Positions 44,002 through 51,802 of a stretch of 64,000 nucleotides of DNA are shown one piece after another; position 1 is the stretch's first letter; each line of letters starts with the position of its first letter. The notes beneath the pieces were generated by a model that was not told the DNA's origin, did not search any database, and was given only the letters and a program-made list of their open reading frames with translations. The DNA is from Ktedonobacteria bacterium (GTDB taxonomy: Bacteria; Chloroflexota; Ktedonobacteria; Ktedonobacterales; JACDGC01): positions 22,106-86,105 of the forward strand of contig DAIDHM010000057.1 in NCBI GenBank assembly GCA_027459705.1, read 5' to 3'. Both the position numbers and the translations under genes were made by a program.

Positions 44002-47000
44002 AATGCCCCCAATCGCGCGGCGATCTCTTGCAGACGTCGCAAACTACGGTGATCCTGAACGCGCTCCAGCACAGGTCGCGCGCTGGCCAGATAGCGTGCG
44101 TCATCCGACTGATCCGCCAATACGAGCCACATACGCGCGGCATACAGGGTCAGGTGATGCGTTTCCGCAGCGCTGATCGCCGCCGCCAGATTGGCGTTAT
44201 CGCGATCATACAGTGCGGTAGCCACCGCACAGGCGCGATCGGCGATGTCCACCGCCATGCGCGCATCGCCTGCTCTGGCGATAATCTCCGGTCGTACAGC
44301 AATGCCATACTCATTCAGATACATCATCGCTATCAGGATCATCATACCTTGCCACTCATTTAAAGACTGCGAAAGGTCACCCAGGTCGTTGTCACGGAAG
44401 GCTGTGGCTAACTTCTGTACTGCTTCAATGGACCCCATGACTCGCCGCAATGTTGCAAGGGAAGCATCGATCCGTGGTCGATCCTCACGTGCCAGGGCGA
44501 CGAGCAAGAGCATGAGATAGCAATCACCGAGATTAATCGCGATGCTCGGATCGAACCTCGTTTGATCAACCACAGACTCGATCAAGGGCACAAACTGTTC
44601 CAATACATCCCAGTCGCCGCTGTAATAGGCCGCGAACATCGCCATACTAACGGGCGGTATGAGAAAAATTGGCGATTGCTCTGGTCGCAACATGCCTAAA
44701 GCGCGTCGCGCGGTCGCGATGACCTCCGGGTAATCCCCAACGACGAAATGCACCGCGCCCAATGTGCTAAACGCGTCAAACCGCTCACGGGCTGAGATTT
44801 GAGAAAGGCTCAGGCGCAACTCAATGAGCGGATAGATCTCCGTGACCATGCCATTTGACATATAAACGAGCGTGATAGCATCAAGTGCTTCGCTGACGAT
44901 ATGTTCTTTGTGCTGATCGGTGTAATACTCGATCAATGCCAGAATGGGCGGAACTTCCGCAAGCAATTGCTTTGGCGGAAGCGCGGTTTTATTGGCCAGA
45001 TAGCCCAATCGCGTGATCAGGAGTTGGTGGCGTTCCTCGGTCAGATCTGCACTTGTAGCGAGTTCGAGTGCGGCGGTGATCTCCGCCAGAACTTGCTCGC
45101 GCGCTGGGCTCAGTTCGGGCATAATGAAGGTGCGCCACAGGCATGATGTCATCTTGCGCGTTAAGCGAACCCCTATCGCAGGCTCACTCGCCAGATCGGC
45201 TTGCCATTGGGTAAAAGCCGTGCGATAGGCGCTATAGGCAGTGTCGCCGCCGGGTAACGCATCGCCGTATTCTTCGTTGATCACCACATGCAGATCTGGG
45301 TCGGCCAGCGCCAATGCATCGCGGTAATGTTGGGAGGCTTCGGCAAAGGCCCCCGTGTATCCTGCTCGAGCGCCAGCTTTGCGGAGCGCCGTGATGGCAT
45401 GATCGATCGGAAAGGGCAGCGCGGCGGGGATGGCGGATTGGCGGGAAAGCAGCACTGCCTCGCGATAATGAAAGGCGATAAGTTCGATTGGTGGGTCATC
45501 CGTCACCTCCAGCCAACTTGCCAGCGCGCTATGCAGTTTGATACGCTCCTGACGCGCCAACAAACCATAGGCCACATCGCGGATCAAGATATGGCGAAAA
45601 TTATAACGACCGGCTTCCGGTTGAATCAGCAGATCGCGCGCGACAAGGTGATCCAGCGCTGTGACAATCGCCGCAAAGGAAGCGTCAGGCAGCAATGCCG
45701 CGATCAATCGGGGGTGCACTACGCGACTGGCGACCGCCGCGACCTGGATCACCGCACGAGACAAACCATCAAGGCGGTCCAACCGTGCCAGGACCGCTTC
45801 ATGTACGGTATCAGGCAAAGTGATGGTGGTACTGGCATCGACACCTCGCTCGGCCAGGCCATGCGCAATCTCCAGCGCGAAAAATGGATTGCCGCCGGAC
45901 TGTTCGGCGATACGCGTGAGCGATGCGGCCGGCCATTCCGGCAGGACCATCGCCAGGAGCGTCGTCGTCTGCGTGGTGGTGAGAGGCTGGAGCGCGAGCA
46001 TAACGCTATTCTGTCGCCCACCTCCCCAGTTCGGTCGGCGATCGAGCAATTCTGGTCGACTGAGTGCCAGGATCAGGATCGGCGTGTCTTTGCAGTGCAT
46101 CGTCAGATAATCGAGCAGATCAAGCAACGTCTCACTGGCCCAGTGGATATCCTCGAAAATGAGCACTAATGGTGCCTGGCGGGCACCTGCTTCTAGCAAG
46201 AGCCGCCAGGCACTGAACGCCGCTTCACGTTCCTGAGCGATCTCGCTTTCTCCTCCCAGCGTCGCGCGGATCAGTAACGCCAGTGTCTTCGCCTCGTCGA
46301 CGGGATAACCGCTACGCTCCAGGGCCGCTGCAATCACTGGTGCGGTCGCGGTTCCACCAAGTAAGCTGTCGATCATTCCTTGAAGCGGGAGAAACGAAAG
46401 GACCTGGCCATAGGGTAGGCAACGTGCCACTGCGGTCTGAAACTCCACAGCGGGATCGATCTGGCTAAGAAATTCTTCGAGGATGCGCGTCTTACCTATC
46501 CCCGCTGGCGCGACCAGCGTCAGGAGGTGTGGGCGGCGTTCTTCCAGGACGCGGGCCTGAAGCAGGGCTAATTGAGCGAGGTCGGCTTTGCGTCCAACGA
46601 TGGGCAATCGTTCCCGCAAACGCTGTTCACGAGGCCCACTGACAGGGTAGACTTTGAGTGGCAGAGGTTTGCCCTTCGCTTCGATTCGCCGTGGTTCATC
46701 GAAAAGGAACCCGTAACGCGCTGCCAGATAGCTGCGTTCTCCCCCCAACACTTCTCCGGGCAGCGCATGCTGCTCGATCCGCGCGGCGACATTGACTGCA
46801 TCCCCCGTGATCAGGAAATCACCACCGGAAATATCACTTGTCGCGACCACCTCACCGGTATTGACTCCTACCCGCAGTTGCATGTGCACCACACCCGTAC
46901 CATTCAACGCGGGATCGGCGGCGACAGCGTTGCGCAGAGCCAACGCGGCGGCGATGGCGCGCTCAGCATCATCGCCGTGCGCGACGGGGAGGCCAAAAAT

Positions 47001-47186
47001 CGCCATCACCGCGTCGCCAATGAATTTTTCCAGCGTGCCGCCATGGTCCGAGACAGCCTGTCGCGCGTGCGCATAATATCGCCCCATGATGGCCCGCATG
47101 TCTTCGGGGTCCAATGCGTCACCAAGCTCGGTTGATCCGGCGACATCCGCGAAGAGGATCGTCACCAGTTTCCGTTCTTCGGCCAT
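43998..47186 (-). CDS. class III adenylate/guanylate cyclase with AAA ATPase and helical repeats
   Basis: A 1062-residue regulator. The N-terminal cyclase domain (about 5-185) has the metal-binding Asp residues in LFADVAGSTE and FIGDAVMAIFG and the transition-state Asn/Arg in DAVNVAARIEQ, so it should be active. Next comes a STAND-like ATPase with Walker A VAPAGIGKTR and Walker B-like LVLIFEDIHWA (about 215-500). The rest, residues 600-1062, is helical and TPR-like. This architecture is frequent in Actinobacteria, Chloroflexota and Cyanobacteria; the input is unknown. AAGGAG lies six bases before the ATG. It is followed by an SDR gene with ATGA overlap. Confidence 0.92.
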   Translation of the reverse strand: MAEERKLVTILFADVAGSTELGDALDPEDMRAIMGRYYAHARQAVSDHGGTLEKFIGDAVMAIFGLPVAHGDDAERAIAAALALRNAVAADPALNGTGVVHMQLRVGVNTGEVVATSDISGGDFLITGDAVNVAARIEQHALPGEVLGGERSYLAARYGFLFDEPRRIEAKGKPLPLKVYPVSGPREQRLRERLPIVGRKADLAQLALLQARVLEERRPHLLTLVAPAGIGKTRILEEFLSQIDPAVEFQTAVARCLPYGQVLSFLPLQGMIDSLLGGTATAPVIAAALERSGYPVDEAKTLALLIRATLGGESEIAQEREAAFSAWRLLLEAGARQAPLVLIFEDIHWASETLLDLLDYLTMHCKDTPILILALSRPELLDRRPNWGGGRQNSVMLALQPLTTTQTTTLLAMVLPEWPAASLTRIAEQSGGNPFFALEIAHGLAERGVDASTTITLPDTVHEAVLARLDRLDGLSRAVIQVAAVASRVVHPRLIAALLPDASFAAIVTALDHLVARDLLIQPEAGRYNFRHILIRDVAYGLLARQERIKLHSALASWLEVTDDPPIELIAFHYREAVLLSRQSAIPAALPFPIDHAITALRKAGARAGYTGAFAEASQHYRDALALADPDLHVVINEEYGDALPGGDTAYSAYRTAFTQWQADLASEPAIGVRLTRKMTSCLWRTFIMPELSPAREQVLAEITAALELATSADLTEERHQLLITRLGYLANKTALPPKQLLAEVPPILALIEYYTDQHKEHIVSEALDAITLVYMSNGMVTEIYPLIELRLSLSQISARERFDAFSTLGAVHFVVGDYPEVIATARRALGMLRPEQSPIFLIPPVSMAMFAAYYSGDWDVLEQFVPLIESVVDQTRFDPSIAINLGDCYLMLLLVALAREDRPRIDASLATLRRVMGSIEAVQKLATAFRDNDLGDLSQSLNEWQGMMILIAMMYLNEYGIAVRPEIIARAGDARMAVDIADRACAVATALYDRDNANLAAAISAAETHHLTLYAARMWLVLADQSDDARYLASARPVLERVQDHRSLRRLQEIAARLGAL

Positions 47187-47265
47187 CCCAGACTCCTTTG
47201 CGTCTTACCCCGTGTGACAAGCTCTGGGGCGCACTGCTCAGACTGATCACAGAGGGGTCAAGTCG

Positions 47266-48669
47266 TCATGCCTGGCCAACGGGCGTGGGCAGCACCTGAG
47301 GCACTGCGGGTAATTGTACGACGAAGGTCGATCCTTCGCCAGGTCGACCACTACTCTCGATCCAGATCGTGCCCCCCATGGACTGCGCGTATACTCGACA
47401 AAGATACAGACCAAGGCCGGTGCCAGGAACATTTGACGCCAGGTCACGCGGTAGGCGTGCAAAGCGATTGAAGAGTAGCGCCGCCTCGCGCGGGGCAATT
47501 CCTGGTCCATGATCGCGTACCGCGATGCGAACCAGATCGGACTGCCCATCGCGGCTCTGGAATGACTGCGCCGTGACCTCGATTGGCGCATTGGCGGGTG
47601 AATATTTGACGGCGTTGGAGAGCAGGTTTGTCAGAATCTGCTGGAGACGCATGGTATCTCCAAGAACCATCAACGTCGGCGCGATAGCCACAAAGATCTC
47701 GCGCTCAGCCGCCTGCCCGCCTTGCGGTTCAATCAGCGAGAGCGCGGCGTCAAAGACTGACCGCACATTGATCGGGTCGCGTGCCACCGGGGCTGTCTCA
47801 TCAATGCGCCGCACTTCGAGGAGGCTCGAGAGCAGCGTCAGGAGCCGCTGACTAGAGCGCGTGGCACGCTCCAGGGTTTGCATCGTGACTGGTTGTGGCA
47901 GGGTGGGAAGCGCTTCGTGCAGAAATGCGACCGTGCTATGCACTGTCATGATCGGCGTGCGCAGCTCATGATTGACATGGGTAATGAACTGATCTTTGAG
48001 ATCATCGAGTTGTTTGGCTTGCTCGTACGCTAAGGCGAGCGACTGGAGCGTCAATTGATTGTTGCGCGAGAGGGCGATCATACACGCTGCGACCGCCCAT
48101 TGATAAGTGCTGGCAACGACAATCATCAGTGGCACCGTGCTCGTTGCCAGTGCCGCAGAATCTCCAATGTAAGGCTTGATGAGCAGCGATATGGTCGTTA
48201 TTGTCACAATGATCGCAGCGGCGACGATCTCGCGAATGCCCGCCAACATACCGATCAAGACGGTAATCGTGGAGAGTGAGACAATCTGAATGAGACTTAA
48301 TGAAGTGATTCCGCCCCAGGCTGCGACAATCACAGTCGCAAGAATTCCCAGCGAAGCCGCGCCGCCCGTGGTCAACGTCGCCAGTTGCAGTTGATCGCGT
48401 TGGAGCCATCGCCATGCCATGAAGAAAGCGCCGCAGAGCATCAAGGTAACCAGAATATTTATGCTCGTTGTGGCACTTTGCTTGTTATTCTGATTGAAGA
48501 TGCCAATCGCCAGCGCGATCACCGCGACAAAGGCGGTGATACCGGTGAGGATCGTCCCGGCCGGCGCCAGTACAGAGAGAATCCTGCGTTGCCGTTCGCG
48601 CTCGTAGCGTTCAAAGGTCGTCAAGGTTTCCGGTCCGGCATCAGCCATCCGCGTCATCTTCTCCATCAA
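47266..48669 (-). CDS. membrane sensor histidine kinase
   Basis: Sensor kinase of 467 residues. The N-terminal half (about 30-215) has about six membrane helices. The HisKA segment has the phosphorylated His in FITHVNHELRTPIMTV; the ATPase domain has N box QILTNLLSNAVKYSP, G1 RDHGPGIAP and G2 GTGLGLYLCR. Domain order and the membrane region resemble the kinase at 9513, and the two probably arose by duplication. It overlaps the upstream receiver gene by 29 bases, so it is surely cotranscribed. Confidence 0.92.
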   Translation of the reverse strand: MMEKMTRMADAGPETLTTFERYERERQRRILSVLAPAGTILTGITAFVAVIALAIGIFNQNNKQSATTSINILVTLMLCGAFFMAWRWLQRDQLQLATLTTGGAASLGILATVIVAAWGGITSLSLIQIVSLSTITVLIGMLAGIREIVAAAIIVTITTISLLIKPYIGDSAALATSTVPLMIVVASTYQWAVAACMIALSRNNQLTLQSLALAYEQAKQLDDLKDQFITHVNHELRTPIMTVHSTVAFLHEALPTLPQPVTMQTLERATRSSQRLLTLLSSLLEVRRIDETAPVARDPINVRSVFDAALSLIEPQGGQAAEREIFVAIAPTLMVLGDTMRLQQILTNLLSNAVKYSPANAPIEVTAQSFQSRDGQSDLVRIAVRDHGPGIAPREAALLFNRFARLPRDLASNVPGTGLGLYLCRVYAQSMGGTIWIESSGRPGEGSTFVVQLPAVPQVLPTPVGQA

Positions 48670-49099
48670 CGAATTTAGCCAGACGTCGCGCCCTCGCTTC
48701 TGCCGAGATCGCCATCACTTCACGAATCGCGGCGATAAGCTCTTGAGGGGCCACGGGTTTCACCAGGTAGCGATCAGCGCCTGAATAATACCCACTCTGT
48801 TGTTGTTCGAAACGCGCGAGTGCCGTCAGCATGATCAATGGAATGCCCGCCGTCTCTGGGTCACCGCGTAGCACGCGCATGAGTTGAAATCCATCCAATC
48901 CAGGCATGACGGCATCGATAACGATGCAATCAGGCGCGGCTTCCACCGCCAGCACAAGGCCAGTCGTACCATCAGCGGCTTCAATGATGGTAAATCCTGC
49001 GAGATGCGCGAGCGCGAGCGCGAGAATCTGGCGCAGATCCTCGTTATCTTCGACGAGGAGAATGCGCCAGGGCCTCAATGGTACGTTTTGCGACTCCAC
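48641..49099 (-). CDS. response regulator receiver
   Basis: A 152-residue single receiver domain. The acidic residues in LLVEDNEDLRQ, phospho-acceptor in CIVIDAVMPGLDG, Thr in LIMLTAL and Lys in YLVKPV are all present. The sequence is close to the receiver at 10901, including the GYYSGADRYLVKPV segment (there LYSGADLYLEKPV). The start is a GTG at 49099, with AAAGGGA upstream. Its end overlaps the kinase gene by 29 bases. It follows the P450 gene but a hairpin separates them. Confidence 0.87.
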   Translation of the reverse strand: MESQNVPLRPWRILLVEDNEDLRQILALALAHLAGFTIIEAADGTTGLVLAVEAAPDCIVIDAVMPGLDGFQLMRVLRGDPETAGIPLIMLTALARFEQQQSGYYSGADRYLVKPVAPQELIAAIREVMAISAEARARRLAKFVDGEDDADG

Positions 49100-49120
49100 C
49101 CTACTGTCCCTTTGCCTCGA

Positions 49121-49152
49121 CTCACCAGCATATTATTCAATATGCTGGTGGG
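49121..49152 (-). terminator. hairpin after the P450 gene
   Basis: CACCAGCATATT (49123-49134) and AATATGCTGGTG (49139-49150) form a perfect 12-bp stem with a 4-base loop, extended by two more pairs. It lies 14 bases after the P450 stop and before the receiver gene. No T tract follows. Confidence 0.55.
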
Positions 49153-49165
49153 CGAGAGGTAATAT

Positions 49166-50542
49166 TCATTCAGCGCGGCGCGTGACAACACGCATCGCGA
49201 AAGCCCGTTCTGGCTCTGGGAAGGGATTCACGACCCGTTTGAGTGTGTAATCTTCTGGAGCCAGACGCAGCGTCCATTGATGCAAAATAGTCGCAAGCAC
49301 TGTCATAATCATTGTCTCCACGACCCCAACACCCATGCATGCATGTCCGCCTTGCCCAAATGGTACATACATACCCGAATTGCTAACCTGTCCTTTGAGA
49401 TCCTCGCTTGGACCATCCAGAAATCGTTCTGGTTTGAAGGCGAAGGGGTCAGGATAGATCTCCGGGAGAAAGTGACAGACTGTGCCAGTGACGAGTAAGA
49501 CATCGCCAACATCGAAATGATAGCCTGAGAAGGTGAAGGGTTCTTTGACGATCCGAGGGGTAGCCAGCGCGATTGGGTTGATTCGGAATGATTCGCGCAT
49601 CGCGGCGCGCAGGTAGCGCATCTGCGAAAGGCGGCTGAAGTCCTGTGGGCCATCAGACCAGAAGGCATCGATCTCTGGTTGCGCCCTGGCTAATGCTTCA
49701 GGGTGTTTCAACAAATCATAGAGCGCGAAGGAGATAGCAGGCGCGCCATAGAGCAAGGTATTGCTATACGCCATCTGGGCATTGGCGATGAGATCAGCGT
49801 CGTCCAACGGTACGCCGCTGTGGTCAGTCATCCCCAATAACAGATCGACAAAGTCGGCCGGGCGATCATCACCGACAGGGTGGGCACGATGGTCGGCGAT
49901 AATCGCGTGCATCGTAGCGTTCATGCGCTGGCGAGCAAACTGATAATGGGGCATATAAGCCATGAAAGTGGGATACGATCCGAGGCCAGTGCCAACTGAG
50001 AAACGCGCGAAGGTAATGGCGGGGTCGAGTAGTCCGCCAACGGGCCGTCCCAGCATCGCCATGCCGACCGCATTTCCAGAAAGTCGGTGCATTGCCGCCG
50101 GGACACGCATGGTACGCCCTTCGCGCCAATCGGCGACCTCATCCCGCAGGGTGCTCAGCATGGCGGGCACATAGCGCTCTTGGGCGCTCCGTGAGAACGC
50201 TTGCGCCATCCCCTGTCGCAGATGTTTGTGACGTGCGCCGTTCGTAGCGATGGGGTAATTCTTCGCGTGGAGTTCCTTGGCCACATGGCGATAGGCTGGT
50301 TGATGATCGAGATAGTGTTCACCCTCACGAACAAGCCAGCGATTAGCTTCTGGACCCGCCAGCACATGATAATGACGTGTTGGGGCGCGGACCTGAAAGG
50401 CGGGTCCAAGCGCTAAATAATTCTTGAGGAAAAAGCTCAATGGGTCACTCACCAGTTCGGGCATATTCTGGATGAGCGGCAAACCTGGCACCATGGGTGG
50501 ACGATGTCGTGTGGTTAGGGATAATGCTACCGGTGCAACCAT
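49166..50542 (-). CDS. cytochrome P450
   Basis: Heme-thiolate monooxygenase of 458 residues, without a membrane anchor. The heme-binding loop FGQGGHACMG has the Cys ligand, the K-helix ExxR is in AAMRESFRINP, and the PERF segment is FKPERFLDG. The I-helix region (QMAYSNTLLYGAPAISFALYDLL) lacks the usual A/G-G-x-D/E-T-T; it has YGAPAIS instead, which may point to atypical oxygen activation. GGAGG precedes the start ATG. No ferredoxin or reductase gene is nearby. The substrate is unknown. Confidence 0.92.
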   Translation of the reverse strand: MVAPVALSLTTRHRPPMVPGLPLIQNMPELVSDPLSFFLKNYLALGPAFQVRAPTRHYHVLAGPEANRWLVREGEHYLDHQPAYRHVAKELHAKNYPIATNGARHKHLRQGMAQAFSRSAQERYVPAMLSTLRDEVADWREGRTMRVPAAMHRLSGNAVGMAMLGRPVGGLLDPAITFARFSVGTGLGSYPTFMAYMPHYQFARQRMNATMHAIIADHRAHPVGDDRPADFVDLLLGMTDHSGVPLDDADLIANAQMAYSNTLLYGAPAISFALYDLLKHPEALARAQPEIDAFWSDGPQDFSRLSQMRYLRAAMRESFRINPIALATPRIVKEPFTFSGYHFDVGDVLLVTGTVCHFLPEIYPDPFAFKPERFLDGPSEDLKGQVSNSGMYVPFGQGGHACMGVGVVETMIMTVLATILHQWTLRLAPEDYTLKRVVNPFPEPERAFAMRVVTRRAE

Positions 50543-50596
50543 GTTGTCCTCCGTGCGCTGAACGCCTTAGAGCAAAAAGCCAGCAAACTTGTACTT

Positions 50597-50626
50597 AAGA
50601 TACTCGATTGCCCGACTATTTGACAA
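50597..50626 (-). promoter_or_regulatory. probable promoter of the P450 gene
   Basis: On the minus strand TTGTCA (50626-50621) and TATCTT (50602-50597) are separated by 18 bases, about 55 bases upstream of the P450 start. Confidence 0.5.
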
Positions 50627-50718
50627 GAGATTTTCGCGACATCAGGACTCATAGGATATTTTCTTATCAATTTGGTATCACCACACCGTTTATCAACAGA
50701 GGGGCGATGTCACACTCA

Positions 50719-50740
50719 GGATGCTCGGATGCTCGGATGC
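50719..50740. repeat. short tandem repeat GGATGCTC
   Basis: Two full copies of GGATGCTC and a third partial copy (GGATGC) lie in tandem in the gap between the P450 promoter and the end of the Cas4-like gene. Its role is unknown. Confidence 0.6.
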
Positions 50741-50812
50741 CCACATCCACTGAGAACCGCGCGACCGCCACGCGAAGTCGCAATATCGCTACACGATTGG
50801 GCTGCAGTATCG

Positions 50813-51373
50813 TCAGGATAGGACTGAATGGGGGGCGGGCGCATTCATCTTACCGATCGGACACATGGCGCGATAAGCGCAAGCACGGCACACCGTCGCG
50901 TCCTGACGTTGCACGATCGGCCCTTGCGCTTCGTGAGCCCGAATGGTGTCGATGCGTTGATGCACAAGATCACGCAAGGCAGGGGTCATGGGCAAGGCCA
51001 GGTCGCGATCCTGGTAGCGCAGGAGGGCGACGCTTGTCGCGACTCCGAGCGCCTCATCCACCACCAATGCCTGGGCCGCCAACGTCAACGCATCTTCGCG
51101 GCTGATGGCGGCCGGTGCAAGTCCAACGCGCAGTGTGACGATGCGCACTGCGCCATCTGCCGCGCGTTCAATGAAGTCTGGTTGCGCGGCGAGTGCCAGG
51201 GCATGCGCGACCAATGGCCCCCCAGAGCCAACACCGGTCGCAGAAGAATAGAGCATCTGGGGGGCGGTGGGGTCCGTGCCCTTGGGAAGAGTGTCGTTCG
51301 CAGCCAAGACGATGAGCGCTACTATGGCGACGAACGCAATGCCCAGGACCGCGCCGATGAGATCCGTCGTCAT
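50813..51373 (-). CDS. membrane-anchored Cas4/RecB-like C-terminal half, degenerate
   Basis: A 186-residue protein with an N-terminal membrane helix (LIGAVLGIAFVAIVALIVLAA), then a domain resembling the second half of Cas4/RecB-type PD-(D/E)XK proteins. The signs are QPDFIERAADG, RYQDRDLALPMTPALRDLV, and the terminal Cys cluster CRACAYRAMCPIG that binds an Fe-S cluster with one Cys from the N-terminal half in this family. The expected ExK reads TLR and the QxxxY motif is lost, so nuclease activity is unlikely. Its ATG overlaps the stop of the upstream gene (ATGA), which encodes the matching N-terminal half. Family assignment is by eye and moderate. Confidence 0.62.
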   Translation of the reverse strand: MTTDLIGAVLGIAFVAIVALIVLAANDTLPKGTDPTAPQMLYSSATGVGSGGPLVAHALALAAQPDFIERAADGAVRIVTLRVGLAPAAISREDALTLAAQALVVDEALGVATSVALLRYQDRDLALPMTPALRDLVHQRIDTIRAHEAQGPIVQRQDATVCRACAYRAMCPIGKMNAPAPHSVLS

Positions 51374-51765
51374 CGGCCCTGTGTCACGGCGAAGACCATG
51401 CCCGCGGCCACGAGGCCTATCACGATGGCAGCGATAGCGATGACGAGATGGAGCAGGCTGTGTGGCGCGCCAGCTGGGCGGATGGGTTGGGCGACCGGCA
51501 CAGCCACGCCAGGTGTCACTCGCGCTTCAGCTCGCTCGCGCAGATGCTGAAGGAGTTGATACTCTGGCAGATCCTGCGTTCCAGGACCATAGACCGCCGT
51601 CAGCAACTCCATCCGATGCATGATCGTCGCGACATCAGCACTGGCCAATGGATGTTGGCGATCGTACCACCACGCCAGGGGGCAAACTTCATAACGCCCC
51701 ACCTCGCGCGCATCCATGATGCGTTCCTGGGGCATCGGTTGGCGAAAGTCAAGTGTCATTGGCAT
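51370..51765 (-). CDS. Cas4/RecB-like N-terminal half with C-terminal membrane helix
   Basis: A 131-residue protein. The segment MDAREVGRYEVCPLAWWYDRQHP is the kind of N-terminus that opens Cas4/RecB-like Fe-S nucleases (one Cys before Pro and aromatic residues). Near the C-terminus there is one membrane helix (LLHLVIAIAAIVIGLVAAGMVF). ATG 51765 follows GGGAGG by six bases; the track start at 51801 is not supported. The stop overlaps the start of the next gene, which encodes a membrane helix and then the rest of the fold. Together they would form one cytoplasmic module held by two helices. Confidence 0.6.
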   Translation of the reverse strand: MPMTLDFRQPMPQERIMDAREVGRYEVCPLAWWYDRQHPLASADVATIMHRMELLTAVYGPGTQDLPEYQLLQHLRERAEARVTPGVAVPVAQPIRPAGAPHSLLHLVIAIAAIVIGLVAAGMVFAVTQGR

Positions 51766-51802
51766 CTCAGCCCTCCCTGGCCATCTGCATACCGTGATCA
51801 TC

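Noticed and set aside
50813-51765. CRISPR-Cas adaptation module
   Set aside because: Despite Cas4-like features there is no cas1, cas2 or repeat array in the window, and the catalytic motifs are missing.
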